A stretch of DNA of 16,131 nt from an uncultured Rhizobiaceae group bacterium (GTDB lineage: Bacteria; Pseudomonadota; Alphaproteobacteria; Rhizobiales; Rhizobiaceae): NCBI GenBank assembly GCA_938009335.1, contig CALLHT010000089.1:1-16131 (forward strand). Reading direction: 5' to 3'. The notes below the pieces were generated by a model. That model was given only the letters and a program-made list of their open reading frames with translations. It had not been told where the DNA came from and made no database searches. Positions 6,352 to 12,362 of this stretch are shown here, one piece after another; the first letter of the stretch is position 1; each line of letters begins with the position of its first letter. The position numbers were made by a program, and so were the translations under genes.

Positions 6352-7320
6352 TTAGGGCCGAGTACCTGCTTCATTCGTGCAGCTAAATGTCTGTGATGTA
6401 TCAGCGCCTATGACCACATTATTAAAGCAATTGATGTTCGTTCCACCTCTGAAGTTCTCAATACCAAAAGCATCGCCATTTGCTTGCACTTGGATCACTG
6501 TGTTGTTCTGAACGACAATATTATCATTCCCAGCATCATTTAGCAGAATACCCGTTGCGAAATTATTCCCTTCCAAGTCTTCGATCGTATTACCGACAAC
6601 GTTGATGTTTGTTGAATTAGAAGTTTGAATTCCATACACTTGATCAGGGGAAAGAAGGTTTGAGATAAAGTTCCCTTCAAATATGCTATTGGAAGCACCC
6701 GTTGCAAAGATACCAATGACAATTTCACCCGTCCCAGTCTGTGAAACAAAGGTATCGCCACCTTTTCCTGAACGAGAGAAAGAACGATTTTGGTCAGCCA
6801 GGAAGCTTGCGCCAGCGTTAGCGCCGGCAGGTGGCGTTGAATCAATATTGACGATGTTGTTGTTGCGAACCTGAAGACCGGTTCCTGAAAGGAATATTCC
6901 TCCGGCAGTCATTCTGTCTAACAACATATTCTCAATCAAATGGCCGGACGATCTGTCGGTAGTGACTTCGCTCAAAAACACACCCACTCGAAACCCACGG
7001 ATTATACCATTGCGAATGGTAATGTTCCTGCGATCCTGTGCAACGATGCCATTTGCTTGTGTTGCGGGACCGGCTGTAGACCCACCCAAGCGGAACCCAT
7101 TCATGTTAAGTGTGACATTATTTGCCGTAATCGTGATGGCCGCACCACTGGTGATGTTGGTGCCGAGGTTTTGCATCATACAATAAACGCCGGAAGCAGA
7201 TATCGTTGCGGGCAATGATGTGATCTCAGTGCAATTGGTGACTTCCTGCGCCTGAACTGTGGTTGGCGAAAATGATATTGTCGTAGCAGCAAGTGCTGCA
7301 CCTAAAAGAAGGTTTTTCAA
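6352..7320 (-). CDS. Secreted right-handed parallel beta-helix protein (paralogue A2), TTG start
   Basis: A 322-residue paralogue of the 5432-6298 product. It has a signal peptide (likely cut after VQA, residue 24), the same two-cysteine cap, the same RRNITIRN and SSGHLIENMLLDR turns, and the same C-terminal NCFNN and SCTNEAGTRP. The start is a TTG at 7320-7318 with GGGGGA six bases upstream; no in-frame ATG fits, since the signal peptide begins immediately. It differs from its partner by about 30-35 extra residues around 160-195 (roughly bases 6715-6840), a Ser/Gly/Asn/Asp-rich stretch including QNRSFSRSGKGGDT, inserted between two helix rungs and probably a protruding loop. It is the first gene of a likely two-gene operon. 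The opposite strand upstream carries the rplM promoter. Secretion and fold are well supported; activity is unknown. Confidence 0.9.
   Translation of the reverse strand: MKNLLLGAALAATTISFSPTTVQAQEVTNCTEITSLPATISASGVYCMMQNLGTNITSGAAITITANNVTLNMNGFRLGGSTAGPATQANGIVAQDRRNITIRNGIIRGFRVGVFLSEVTTDRSSGHLIENMLLDRMTAGGIFLSGTGLQVRNNNIVNIDSTPPAGANAGASFLADQNRSFSRSGKGGDTFVSQTGTGEIVIGIFATGASNSIFEGNFISNLLSPDQVYGIQTSNSTNINVVGNTIEDLEGNNFATGILLNDAGNDNIVVQNNTVIQVQANGDAFGIENFRGGTNINCFNNVVIGADTSQTFSCTNEAGTRP
7127..7224 (-). repeat. 98-bp segment duplicated at 6105-6202 (copy 2)
   Basis: Partner of the 98-base segment at 6105-6202, with one mismatch over the whole length, in direct orientation about 1.0 kb apart. 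It encodes the N-terminal cap and first rung of paralogue A2. Direct repeats of this length could mediate deletion or fusion of the two genes. Confidence 0.85.
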
Positions 7321-7524
7321 TTGGATTCCCCCGGAAAGACTGAAAATGCTTACAATTTCAATATTCTAGCACTCAGGAAGGAAAGTCAAATATACTTTTC
7401 TTCGGGATTTAATACGCAAAGGATTGAAGGCAAAAAACCACCAAGAAATAGATGGTAATATAATACCTTATTTTTAAGCCATTGTTTTTAATGATCATTT
7501 CAAACCAAGCATAAAAATAACTGC

Positions 7525-7553
7525 TTGACGCACATTCCCTCCTCGCCTATAAC
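7525..7553 (+). promoter_or_regulatory. Strong sigma-70-type promoter of rplM-rpsI
   Basis: TTGACG (7525-7530) and TATAAC (7548-7553) are separated by exactly 17 bases, close to the housekeeping consensus. They sit about 65 bases ahead of the rplM start, so transcription should begin near 7560. The sequence upstream is AT-rich and may help. Among the sites seen in this window it is the best promoter match. Confidence 0.75.
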
Positions 7554-7565
7554 CCGCTCAACCTT

Positions 7566-7591
7566 GGCCCCTACGGGCCTTTGTTTGTTTT
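7566..7591 (+). promoter_or_regulatory. Terminator-like hairpin in the rplM leader
   Basis: GGCCC (7566-7570) pairs with GGGCC (7575-7579) around a CTAC tetraloop, followed at once by the T-rich run TTTGTTTGTTTT. It lies between the promoter and the rplM start, so it has the form of an intrinsic terminator inside the leader. It could be an attenuator, or a leader hairpin recognised by L13, which is known to repress its own operon in E. coli. A stem of five GC-rich pairs is short, so partial termination is more likely than full. Confidence 0.5.
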
Positions 7592-7618
7592 AACATCCTA
7601 ATTAAAGGCAAACGCCAT

Positions 7619-8086
7619 ATGAAGACTTTCTCGCAGAAGCCTGCAGAGGTTGAGAAGAAATGGTTGCTGATTGACGCTGAGGACGTGGTTCTTGGTCGTT
7701 TGGCATCTGTTGTCGCCAACCGTCTGCGCGGCAAGCACAAGCCGACGTTTACTCCACACGTTGATGACGGTGACAATGTGATCATCATCAATGCTGAAAA
7801 GGTAAAGCTGACCGGCAAAAAATACGAAGACAAGAAATACTACTGGCATACCGGTTATCCGGGCGGCATTAAAGAGCGTACAGCCCGTGCGATCATCGAA
7901 GGCCGTTTCCCTGAGCGCGTTGTACAAAAAGCCATCGAGCGCATGATGCCAGGTGGCCCTTTGTCTCGTCAGCAAATGAAAAACCTGCGCGTTTACGCTG
8001 GTTCAGATCATCCTCACGAAGCACAATCACCGGAAGTGGTGGATGTGGCTTCTATGAACTCAAAGAATAAAAGGATTGCACAGTAA
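7619..8086 (+). CDS. rplM: 50S ribosomal protein L13
   Basis: L13 is an early-assembling protein of the large ribosomal subunit that binds 23S rRNA. The 155-residue product shows the family core: KKWLLIDAEDVVLGRLASVVANRLRGKHKPTFTPHVD is split across residues 13-49, and then YYWHTGYPGGIKERTARAI and the rRNA-binding signature region VQKAIERMMPGGPLSRQQMKNLRVYAGSDHPHEAQ. Length fits alphaproteobacterial L13. The start at 7619 has AAAGG upstream. The stop codon overlaps the rpsI start (TAATG), the usual L13-S9 pairing, coupling the two proteins. It is transcribed from the strong promoter at 7525-7553. Its strand is opposite to the secreted-protein genes on both sides. Identification is certain. 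Confidence 0.98.
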   Translation: MKTFSQKPAEVEKKWLLIDAEDVVLGRLASVVANRLRGKHKPTFTPHVDDGDNVIIINAEKVKLTGKKYEDKKYYWHTGYPGGIKERTARAIIEGRFPERVVQKAIERMMPGGPLSRQQMKNLRVYAGSDHPHEAQSPEVVDVASMNSKNKRIAQ

Positions 8087-8580
8087 TGGCTGAACTCAAT
8101 TCTCTTGAAGAGCTGGGCGGCGCTGTAGAAGGTGCAGCCGAAGCAGCAACAGTTGAAAACACAGCGCCTGTTTACGAGCAAAAGCTTGACGCACAGGGTC
8201 GCGCTTATGCGACTGGCAAGCGTAAAGACGCAATTGCTCGTGTATGGGTTAAGCCTGGTTCAGGCAAAATCTCCGTGAACGGCAAAGACTTCAACGAATA
8301 CTTTGCCCGTCCTGTTTTGCAGATGGTCATGCAGCAGCCAATCGTGGCCGCAGCGCGCGACGGTCAGTACGACATTGTTGCAACCGTTAAAGGCGGTGGT
8401 CTTTCTGGCCAGGCTGGTGCGGTTCGTCACGGCATTTCAAAGGCGCTTACTCATTATGAGCCGGAACTTCGCGGCGTCCTTAAAAAGGGTGGCTTCCTTA
8501 CGCGCGACTCTCGTGTTGTGGAACGTAAGAAATACGGTCGTGCAAAAGCTCGCCGTTCATTCCAGTTCTCAAAGCGTTAA
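8086..8580 (+). CDS. rpsI: 30S ribosomal protein S9
   Basis: S9 sits in the head of the small subunit, with a C-terminal tail that reaches tRNA in the P site. The product is 164 residues, about 30 longer than the E. coli protein because of an acidic Ala/Glu-rich N-terminal extension (residues 1-35), which is usual in Hyphomicrobiales. The conserved body begins at YATGKRKDAIARVWV. The GGGLSGQAGAVRHGISKAL loop follows, and the basic C-terminus ends in KKYGRAKARRSFQFSKR with the required terminal KR. The ATG at 8086 overlaps the rplM stop codon, and AAAAGGA lies just upstream inside rplM. A terminator follows 28 bases after the stop codon. Identification is certain. Confidence 0.98.
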   Translation: MAELNSLEELGGAVEGAAEAATVENTAPVYEQKLDAQGRAYATGKRKDAIARVWVKPGSGKISVNGKDFNEYFARPVLQMVMQQPIVAAARDGQYDIVATVKGGGLSGQAGAVRHGISKALTHYEPELRGVLKKGGFLTRDSRVVERKKYGRAKARRSFQFSKR

Positions 8581-8607
8581 GCGCTCACTGGAATTCGAAG
8601 ATTATCG

Positions 8608-8633
8608 AAAGCCCGTCATCTTGGCGGGCTTTT
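8608..8633 (+). terminator. Intrinsic terminator of rplM-rpsI
   Basis: GCCCGTCA (8611-8618) pairs with TGGCGGGC (8622-8629), one G-U pair, around a three-base loop. It is preceded by AAA and followed by TTTT, then a further T-rich stretch. It lies 28 bases past the rpsI stop codon. The A-run on its left means it may also slow transcripts arriving from the converging beta-helix gene at 8727-9578. Confidence 0.88.
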
Positions 8634-8726
8634 GCTTTTCTGTTGGCGCATTGGCTCAATCGGTTTCGCCCGCGCAAAGCTGGTTTGGCGAATTATCCTG
8701 ATCAGCGTGCACGCAAATATAAGTGT

Positions 8727-9578
8727 TTACTGCTCCACATTATCTGCTTCGAAAGTGCAGCTCACATCATTTGTGAAAACGCCTCTGACGATATTATCAA
8801 CGCAAACATCACCAGTAATTCCGAAGTTACCATCATTATTATTTATGCTGTGAACTACGTTTTCTCGAATGACCGTATCTCCGCTCTGGGTTAAAATGCC
8901 AGAAACGTCGCCCGTCGCATTACCGCCTATATCGAATAAACTGTTATTCAATATTTGGACCATGCCGCTTGAAATTATAATCATTCCAATCGCACTATTG
9001 CTGGCGTCTACACCTGAAACAAAGTTATTTTCAACTACTACATCTTCACCATTACGCACAAAGATACCAATAGCAGCAGTAAACCGGCCCGGTTCAGTTC
9101 TTACGATTTTGTTTCGCCGAACTTCAATTCCTTGCCCTTCGACTTCTATACCAACGCCGTAGATCTGGTCGGTGAAATTGTCTTCTAAGACATGGCCGCT
9201 GGACGCTCCATCGCTCGTTTCCTCGATATGAATTCCACGTGCAAACCCACGAATGGTTGCATTCCGGATGGTTATGTTTCTCCGATTTACTGAGTACACG
9301 CCCACCGCATCAGAGCCTGGTCCGGCAGTTTTCCCTCCCAGAATAAAACCATTGAAATCAATCGTCACGTGGTTGGAATCAACCGTGATGGCATTTCCCG
9401 ATGTGATATTGGTACCAAGACCTTGTTTCAGGCAATAAACACCCCGGTTTGTAATGGTAAAGGGCACCGATGTAATTTCCGTACATTCCGTCGTTTCCGC
9501 TTGGGCATGTTGTTCATTGTATCCGCCACCCAACACCAGTGCAGCAGTCATCATGGCTGTTAAAATGAATCTATTCAT
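8727..9578 (-). CDS. Secreted right-handed parallel beta-helix protein (paralogue B1)
   Basis: A 283-residue exported protein with a signal peptide (MNRFILTAMMTAALVLGGG, likely cut after AQA at residue 27). The mature protein starts ETTECTEITSVPFTI, the same two-cysteine cap as the A paralogues, followed by beta-helix rungs: NHVTIDFNGFILGG, RRNITIRNATIRGF, GIEVRRNKIV, EDVVVENNFVSG, VQILNNSLFD, DTVIRENVVHS. The C-terminus differs from the A pair: VCVDNIVRG, then VSCTFEADNVEQ, still two cysteines. The start at 9578 has an excellent ribosome binding site, GGGAGGAA. It converges on rpsI, and no strong terminator of its own is visible. No catalytic motif was recognised. It is closely related to the 10634-11485 gene, of identical length. 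Confidence 0.9.
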   Translation of the reverse strand: MNRFILTAMMTAALVLGGGYNEQHAQAETTECTEITSVPFTITNRGVYCLKQGLGTNITSGNAITVDSNHVTIDFNGFILGGKTAGPGSDAVGVYSVNRRNITIRNATIRGFARGIHIEETSDGASSGHVLEDNFTDQIYGVGIEVEGQGIEVRRNKIVRTEPGRFTAAIGIFVRNGEDVVVENNFVSGVDASNSAIGMIIISSGMVQILNNSLFDIGGNATGDVSGILTQSGDTVIRENVVHSINNNDGNFGITGDVCVDNIVRGVFTNDVSCTFEADNVEQ

Positions 9579-9671
9579 TTTGTGTTCCTCCCAACCCTTA
9601 ATTTTTTAATGCAGGAAAAACTACCAGCTACCGAAGTCAGGGTAAATAGCATGAGGATTGTTTGGCACATC

Positions 9672-9704
9672 AAAAACAAAAAACCCGCCAGGTGCAGAGG
9701 CGGG
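9672..9704 (-). terminator. Intrinsic terminator after the small secreted protein gene at 9743
   Basis: On the minus strand CCCGCC (9704-9699) pairs with GGCGGG (9689-9684) around a nine-base loop and is followed by TTTTTTGTTTTTG. It stops transcripts of the 9743-10087 gene before the downstream beta-helix gene at 9578, which therefore probably has its own promoter in 9579-9670. The hairpin is almost the same sequence as the terminator at 14671-14700. Confidence 0.85.
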
Positions 9705-9742
9705 CTTTCGCTTTTTCGGGAATGCAGATAATCAACAATGAA

Positions 9743-10087
9743 CTAGCGACATTGCGCCACAAATCTTGCTCCGCTGATGGTGATTGTCGTGTTTCCATTT
9801 GCAGTTTTAACTTTGTCGCACTGCCCTTTTATGTAGCGTGAGTTTCGCAGAGCATTAGCTCCAGTATCGTGAGTTGATCGACAGTGGTTTCTTGCTTGAT
9901 CTCTTAGCGCCGTCCTGGTGAAAGTTTGGCCTCTCGCACAACGGTTTATTGTGGTGTATGTGATTACATTCTGGCTCGCATTTAAAGGATAGCTCTGCGG
10001 TCCACTTTCATGGGCGTAGGCTAGAGCTGTAAGTGAAGCTACTGCCGCAGCCAACATCATTGTTTGCATTTTTCGTTTAATTATCAT
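9743..10087 (-). CDS. Small basic secreted protein with four cysteines (twin 2)
   Basis: With the ATG at 10087 the product is 114 residues. Other starts at 10135 (longer, poor signal) and 10069 (no ribosome binding site) are less likely; GAGG lies about 11 bases before 10087. A signal peptide (about residues 1-25, hydrophobic core MMLAAAVASLTALAYA) precedes a mature region beginning HESGP. The mature part is basic with four cysteines. Its core, ALRDQARNHCRSTHDTGANA followed by LRN, and KGQC are shared with the neighbour at 10170-10511, as is the end (AxFxxQCR pattern). Two disulphides are likely. No enzyme motif was seen. It ends before a strong terminator. It could be a structural or antimicrobial-like exported protein, but nothing proves either. 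I do not recognise the family. Confidence 0.82.
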   Translation of the reverse strand: MIIKRKMQTMMLAAAVASLTALAYAHESGPQSYPLNASQNVITYTTINRCARGQTFTRTALRDQARNHCRSTHDTGANALRNSRYIKGQCDKVKTANGNTTITISGARFVAQCR

Positions 10088-10169
10088 TTTTCTTTGAACC
10101 TCACTCTGTTTTTGTATGACGCCGGAGATCGCCATCTCCTAAATTGTTTTGTCTGTTATGACCCCAAAA

Positions 10170-10511
10170 TCACCGGCATTGCCCAGTAAATGACGCATCT
10201 ATGAGTCGTGTGGTATTGAGAACCGCCACACCATTGACGGCGGGTTGATTTTTCGTCTTTTCGCACGTGCCTTTTCTAAAGGATGTATTTCGAAGTGCAT
10301 TTGGTCCCGAGTCATGCGTACTCTGACAATGTGCGCGAACCCGTTTCCTGAGGTCGCGTTTCGCCAGCCCTCGTATTCTTGAACAGCTTGCATTTGTGGC
10401 CTGAAAATTATCTGTGATTGTAAATGGCCCATTTTCATGCGCGTATGACATGCCCGATAAAGAACTCAGAACCACGGCGACACTTGCCGATAATACAAGT
10501 GCATGTTTCAT
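10170..10511 (-). CDS. Small basic secreted protein with four cysteines (twin 1)
   Basis: A 113-residue protein, start at 10511 with AGGAA six bases upstream. The signal peptide (MKHALVLSASVAVVLSSLSG, likely cut after SYA at residue 24) is followed by HENGP, matching HESGP of the neighbour. The mature chain is strongly basic (GLAKRDLRKRVRAHC) and has four cysteines at positions equivalent to those in the 9743-10087 product: SC, HC, TC and QC. The block HCQSTHDSGPNALRN is the strongest shared segment, with only a few substitutions. The gene lies between beta-helix gene B2 and its twin, all on the minus strand, so they may be transcribed together. Function is unknown; the family is not one I recognise. 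Confidence 0.84.
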   Translation of the reverse strand: MKHALVLSASVAVVLSSLSGMSYAHENGPFTITDNFQATNASCSRIRGLAKRDLRKRVRAHCQSTHDSGPNALRNTSFRKGTCEKTKNQPAVNGVAVLNTTRLIDASFTGQCR

Positions 10512-10575
10512 ATTATTTCCTTTTCTACTTCACCGCCGTTTTGGCCAGTGCTTGTGATTGTTGTGTTGAAATATT

Positions 10576-10609
10576 CCAAGCGACCGGATGCGGCGTGAGC
10601 GTCGCTTGG
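10576..10609 (-). terminator. Hairpin after beta-helix gene B2, possible terminator
   Basis: CCAAGCGAC (10576-10584) and GTCGCTTGG (10601-10609) form a perfect 9-bp stem with a 16-base loop, starting 25 bases beyond the stop codon of the 10634-11485 gene. Only AATATTT follows on the minus strand, so it is not a textbook intrinsic terminator. It may be a weak terminator, an mRNA-stabilising 3' hairpin, or an operator for the next gene. Confidence 0.5.
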
Positions 10610-10633
10610 TCCATGTCTGTTTCTTGCAACGGC

Positions 10634-11485
10634 TCATTGCTCCACATTATCTGCTTCAAAAGCGCAGTTTATGTCATTCGTAAATTCACCGCGGACGACA
10701 TTGTCGATGCAAACATCGCCACTAATTCCGATGTCACCATCATTGTTATTGATACTATGTACGAGGTTACCTCGAACAATACTATCACCACTTTGGGTTC
10801 GAATACCTGCCACATCACCAGTAGCGCTGCCCCCGATATCAAAAATACTATTGTTGAGTATATGAACCGTGCCACTTGAAAAAATGAAAATTCCAGCCGC
10901 GTTTTGGCTAGCGTCCACGCCAGAGATAATATTATCTTCAACCACTCCGTCCTCTACATCACTGAGGTAAATGCCTATGGCTGCTTGAAACCGACCCGGT
11001 TCAGTTCTGACCACCTTGTTCCGCCGGACCTCAACCCCTTGCCCCGCAACCTCAATACCAATCAAGTAGCTCTGATCGGTAACGTTGTCTTCGACCACAT
11101 GGCCGCTTGAAGTACCGTCAATCGTTTCTTCAAGATAAATGCCGCGCGCAAAACCGCGAATGGTTGCATTGCGCACCGTTATGTTTCTCCGATTTACTGA
11201 ATAAACACCAACGGCGTTAGAACTTGGCCCGGCACTTCTTCCACCCAGAATGTGGTTATTAAAGTCAATCGTCACGTTGTTAGCATCAACCGTGATGGCA
11301 TTTCCCGTTGTAATATTGGTGCCGAGGCTTTGCTTCAGACAATAAATGCCACGGGTTGTAATTGTGAACGGCAACGAAGTGATCTCTGTGCATTCGGTTG
11401 TCTCTGCTAGAGCATGCTGCTCGCCCAGACCGTTGCCAAATATAAACGAGGCTGTCATTGCGGCAGTTAAAATCATTCTTTTCAT
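10634..11485 (-). CDS. Secreted right-handed parallel beta-helix protein (paralogue B2)
   Basis: The ATG at 11485, preceded by AAAGGAA, gives 283 residues, the same length as paralogue B1; a longer frame back to 11560 adds a non-conserved tail ahead of the signal peptide. The signal (MKRMILTAAMTASFIFGNG, cut after ALA at about 27) precedes ETTECTEITSLPFTI and GIYCLKQSLGTNIT. Beta-helix rungs follow: NNVTIDFNNHILGG, RRNITVRNATIRGF, GVEVRRNKVV, EDGVVEDNIISG, VHILNNSIFD, DSIVRGNLVHS. The end is VCIDNVVRG then NCAFEADNVEQ. Some DNA stretches are identical to B1, for example a 23-base run at the RRNITVRN turn. It is divergent from the response regulator at 11686, sharing a 200-base upstream region. 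Fold and export are well supported; substrate unknown. Confidence 0.9.
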   Translation of the reverse strand: MKRMILTAAMTASFIFGNGLGEQHALAETTECTEITSLPFTITTRGIYCLKQSLGTNITTGNAITVDANNVTIDFNNHILGGRSAGPSSNAVGVYSVNRRNITVRNATIRGFARGIYLEETIDGTSSGHVVEDNVTDQSYLIGIEVAGQGVEVRRNKVVRTEPGRFQAAIGIYLSDVEDGVVEDNIISGVDASQNAAGIFIFSSGTVHILNNSIFDIGGSATGDVAGIRTQSGDSIVRGNLVHSINNNDGDIGISGDVCIDNVVRGEFTNDINCAFEADNVEQ

Positions 11486-11685
11486 TTTGCGTTCCTTTGA
11501 ACCCCTTGACCAATGACTTGGCGCTAAGGATTGGCAGCAACTGAAGGAGATGTAAATCACCTGAAAAGGTTAGTCATTATGAGTTTTTTGCATGAAAAGA
11601 GATAGATAAGACCAAATTCTGAACTATCGCACTTGCCTTCCGGACATTTGGCGGCATATTTTTTCCAACACACTGGGGAGTAAAT

Positions 11686-12360
11686 GTGCAGAACATCCTA
11701 ATTGTAGAAGATCATGATGATGCCATGATCCGCATGAAACAAATCGTTTCAGAGGCGTTTGAAAACCCAACTGTTGCAACTGCAACAACTCTGGAAATGG
11801 GGCGTCAGCATCTGAAGAAACAGTTTTTCGATCTTGCCATTTTGGATCTTGCACTCCCTGATGGCAACGGTGAGACATTGGCTCTGGAGATAAGCACGCA
11901 GTTTCCAAACACCTATGTGGTTATCTCTACCATCCATGATGAAAGCGAACGCCTTTTATCTGCATTGCAAAATGGTGCACGCGGGTTTCTTTTGAAAGAG
12001 CAGCCTAAAGACCATCTCATACAAGAATTCAAAGGCATTCTTAAGGGCAAGCCACCTCTTGCACCAACGGTGACCCGAAGGTTGATGGAGATGGTAAAAG
12101 TGCGAGGTGAAGAAGCACCCAAAGCATTTAACACGTCACCTCAAACCGCAAATTTAGACAAGTATTCCCTTAAACTCACAAAGAGGGAAGCAGAAGTCCT
12201 ACGAATGATTGCAAAGGGCTTGGACCGCACTGAAATCGGAAACCTTTTGGGGATTTCCCAAAACACAGTCTCTAGCCACATTTCCAAATTATACTCAAAG
12301 GCAAAGATTCGAAATCGGGCCGAAGCGACCCGATTAGCTCATGCCCTTGGTTTGATTTAG
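11686..12360 (+). CDS. NarL/LuxR-family response regulator, GTG start
   Basis: A 224-residue two-component response regulator. The receiver domain (about 1-120) has the acidic pair E8-D9 (NILIVEDHDD), the phospho-acceptor D54 in AILDLALPDGNG, the switch threonine in VVISTIHDES, and the conserved lysine in GFLLKEQ. A linker of about 30 residues leads to a LuxR-type HTH (about 160-224): LTKREAEVLRMIAKGLDRTE, then IGNLLGISQNTVSSHISKLYSKA. The start is GTG at 11686, with GGGGAG five bases upstream; the overlapping ATG is out of frame. Its stop codon lies two bases from that of the histidine kinase on the other strand, its probable partner. It is divergent from beta-helix gene B2. Phosphorylation should activate DNA binding; target genes are unknown. 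Confidence 0.95.
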   Translation: MQNILIVEDHDDAMIRMKQIVSEAFENPTVATATTLEMGRQHLKKQFFDLAILDLALPDGNGETLALEISTQFPNTYVVISTIHDESERLLSALQNGARGFLLKEQPKDHLIQEFKGILKGKPPLAPTVTRRLMEMVKVRGEEAPKAFNTSPQTANLDKYSLKLTKREAEVLRMIAKGLDRTEIGNLLGISQNTVSSHISKLYSKAKIRNRAEATRLAHALGLI

Positions 12361-12362
12361 GT

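Noticed and set aside
5432..11485. Repeated beta-helix rungs as a CRISPR array or tandem DNA repeat
   Set aside because: The repetition is at protein level in long coding frames, with unequal spacing and diverged DNA; there are no uniform repeats and spacers.
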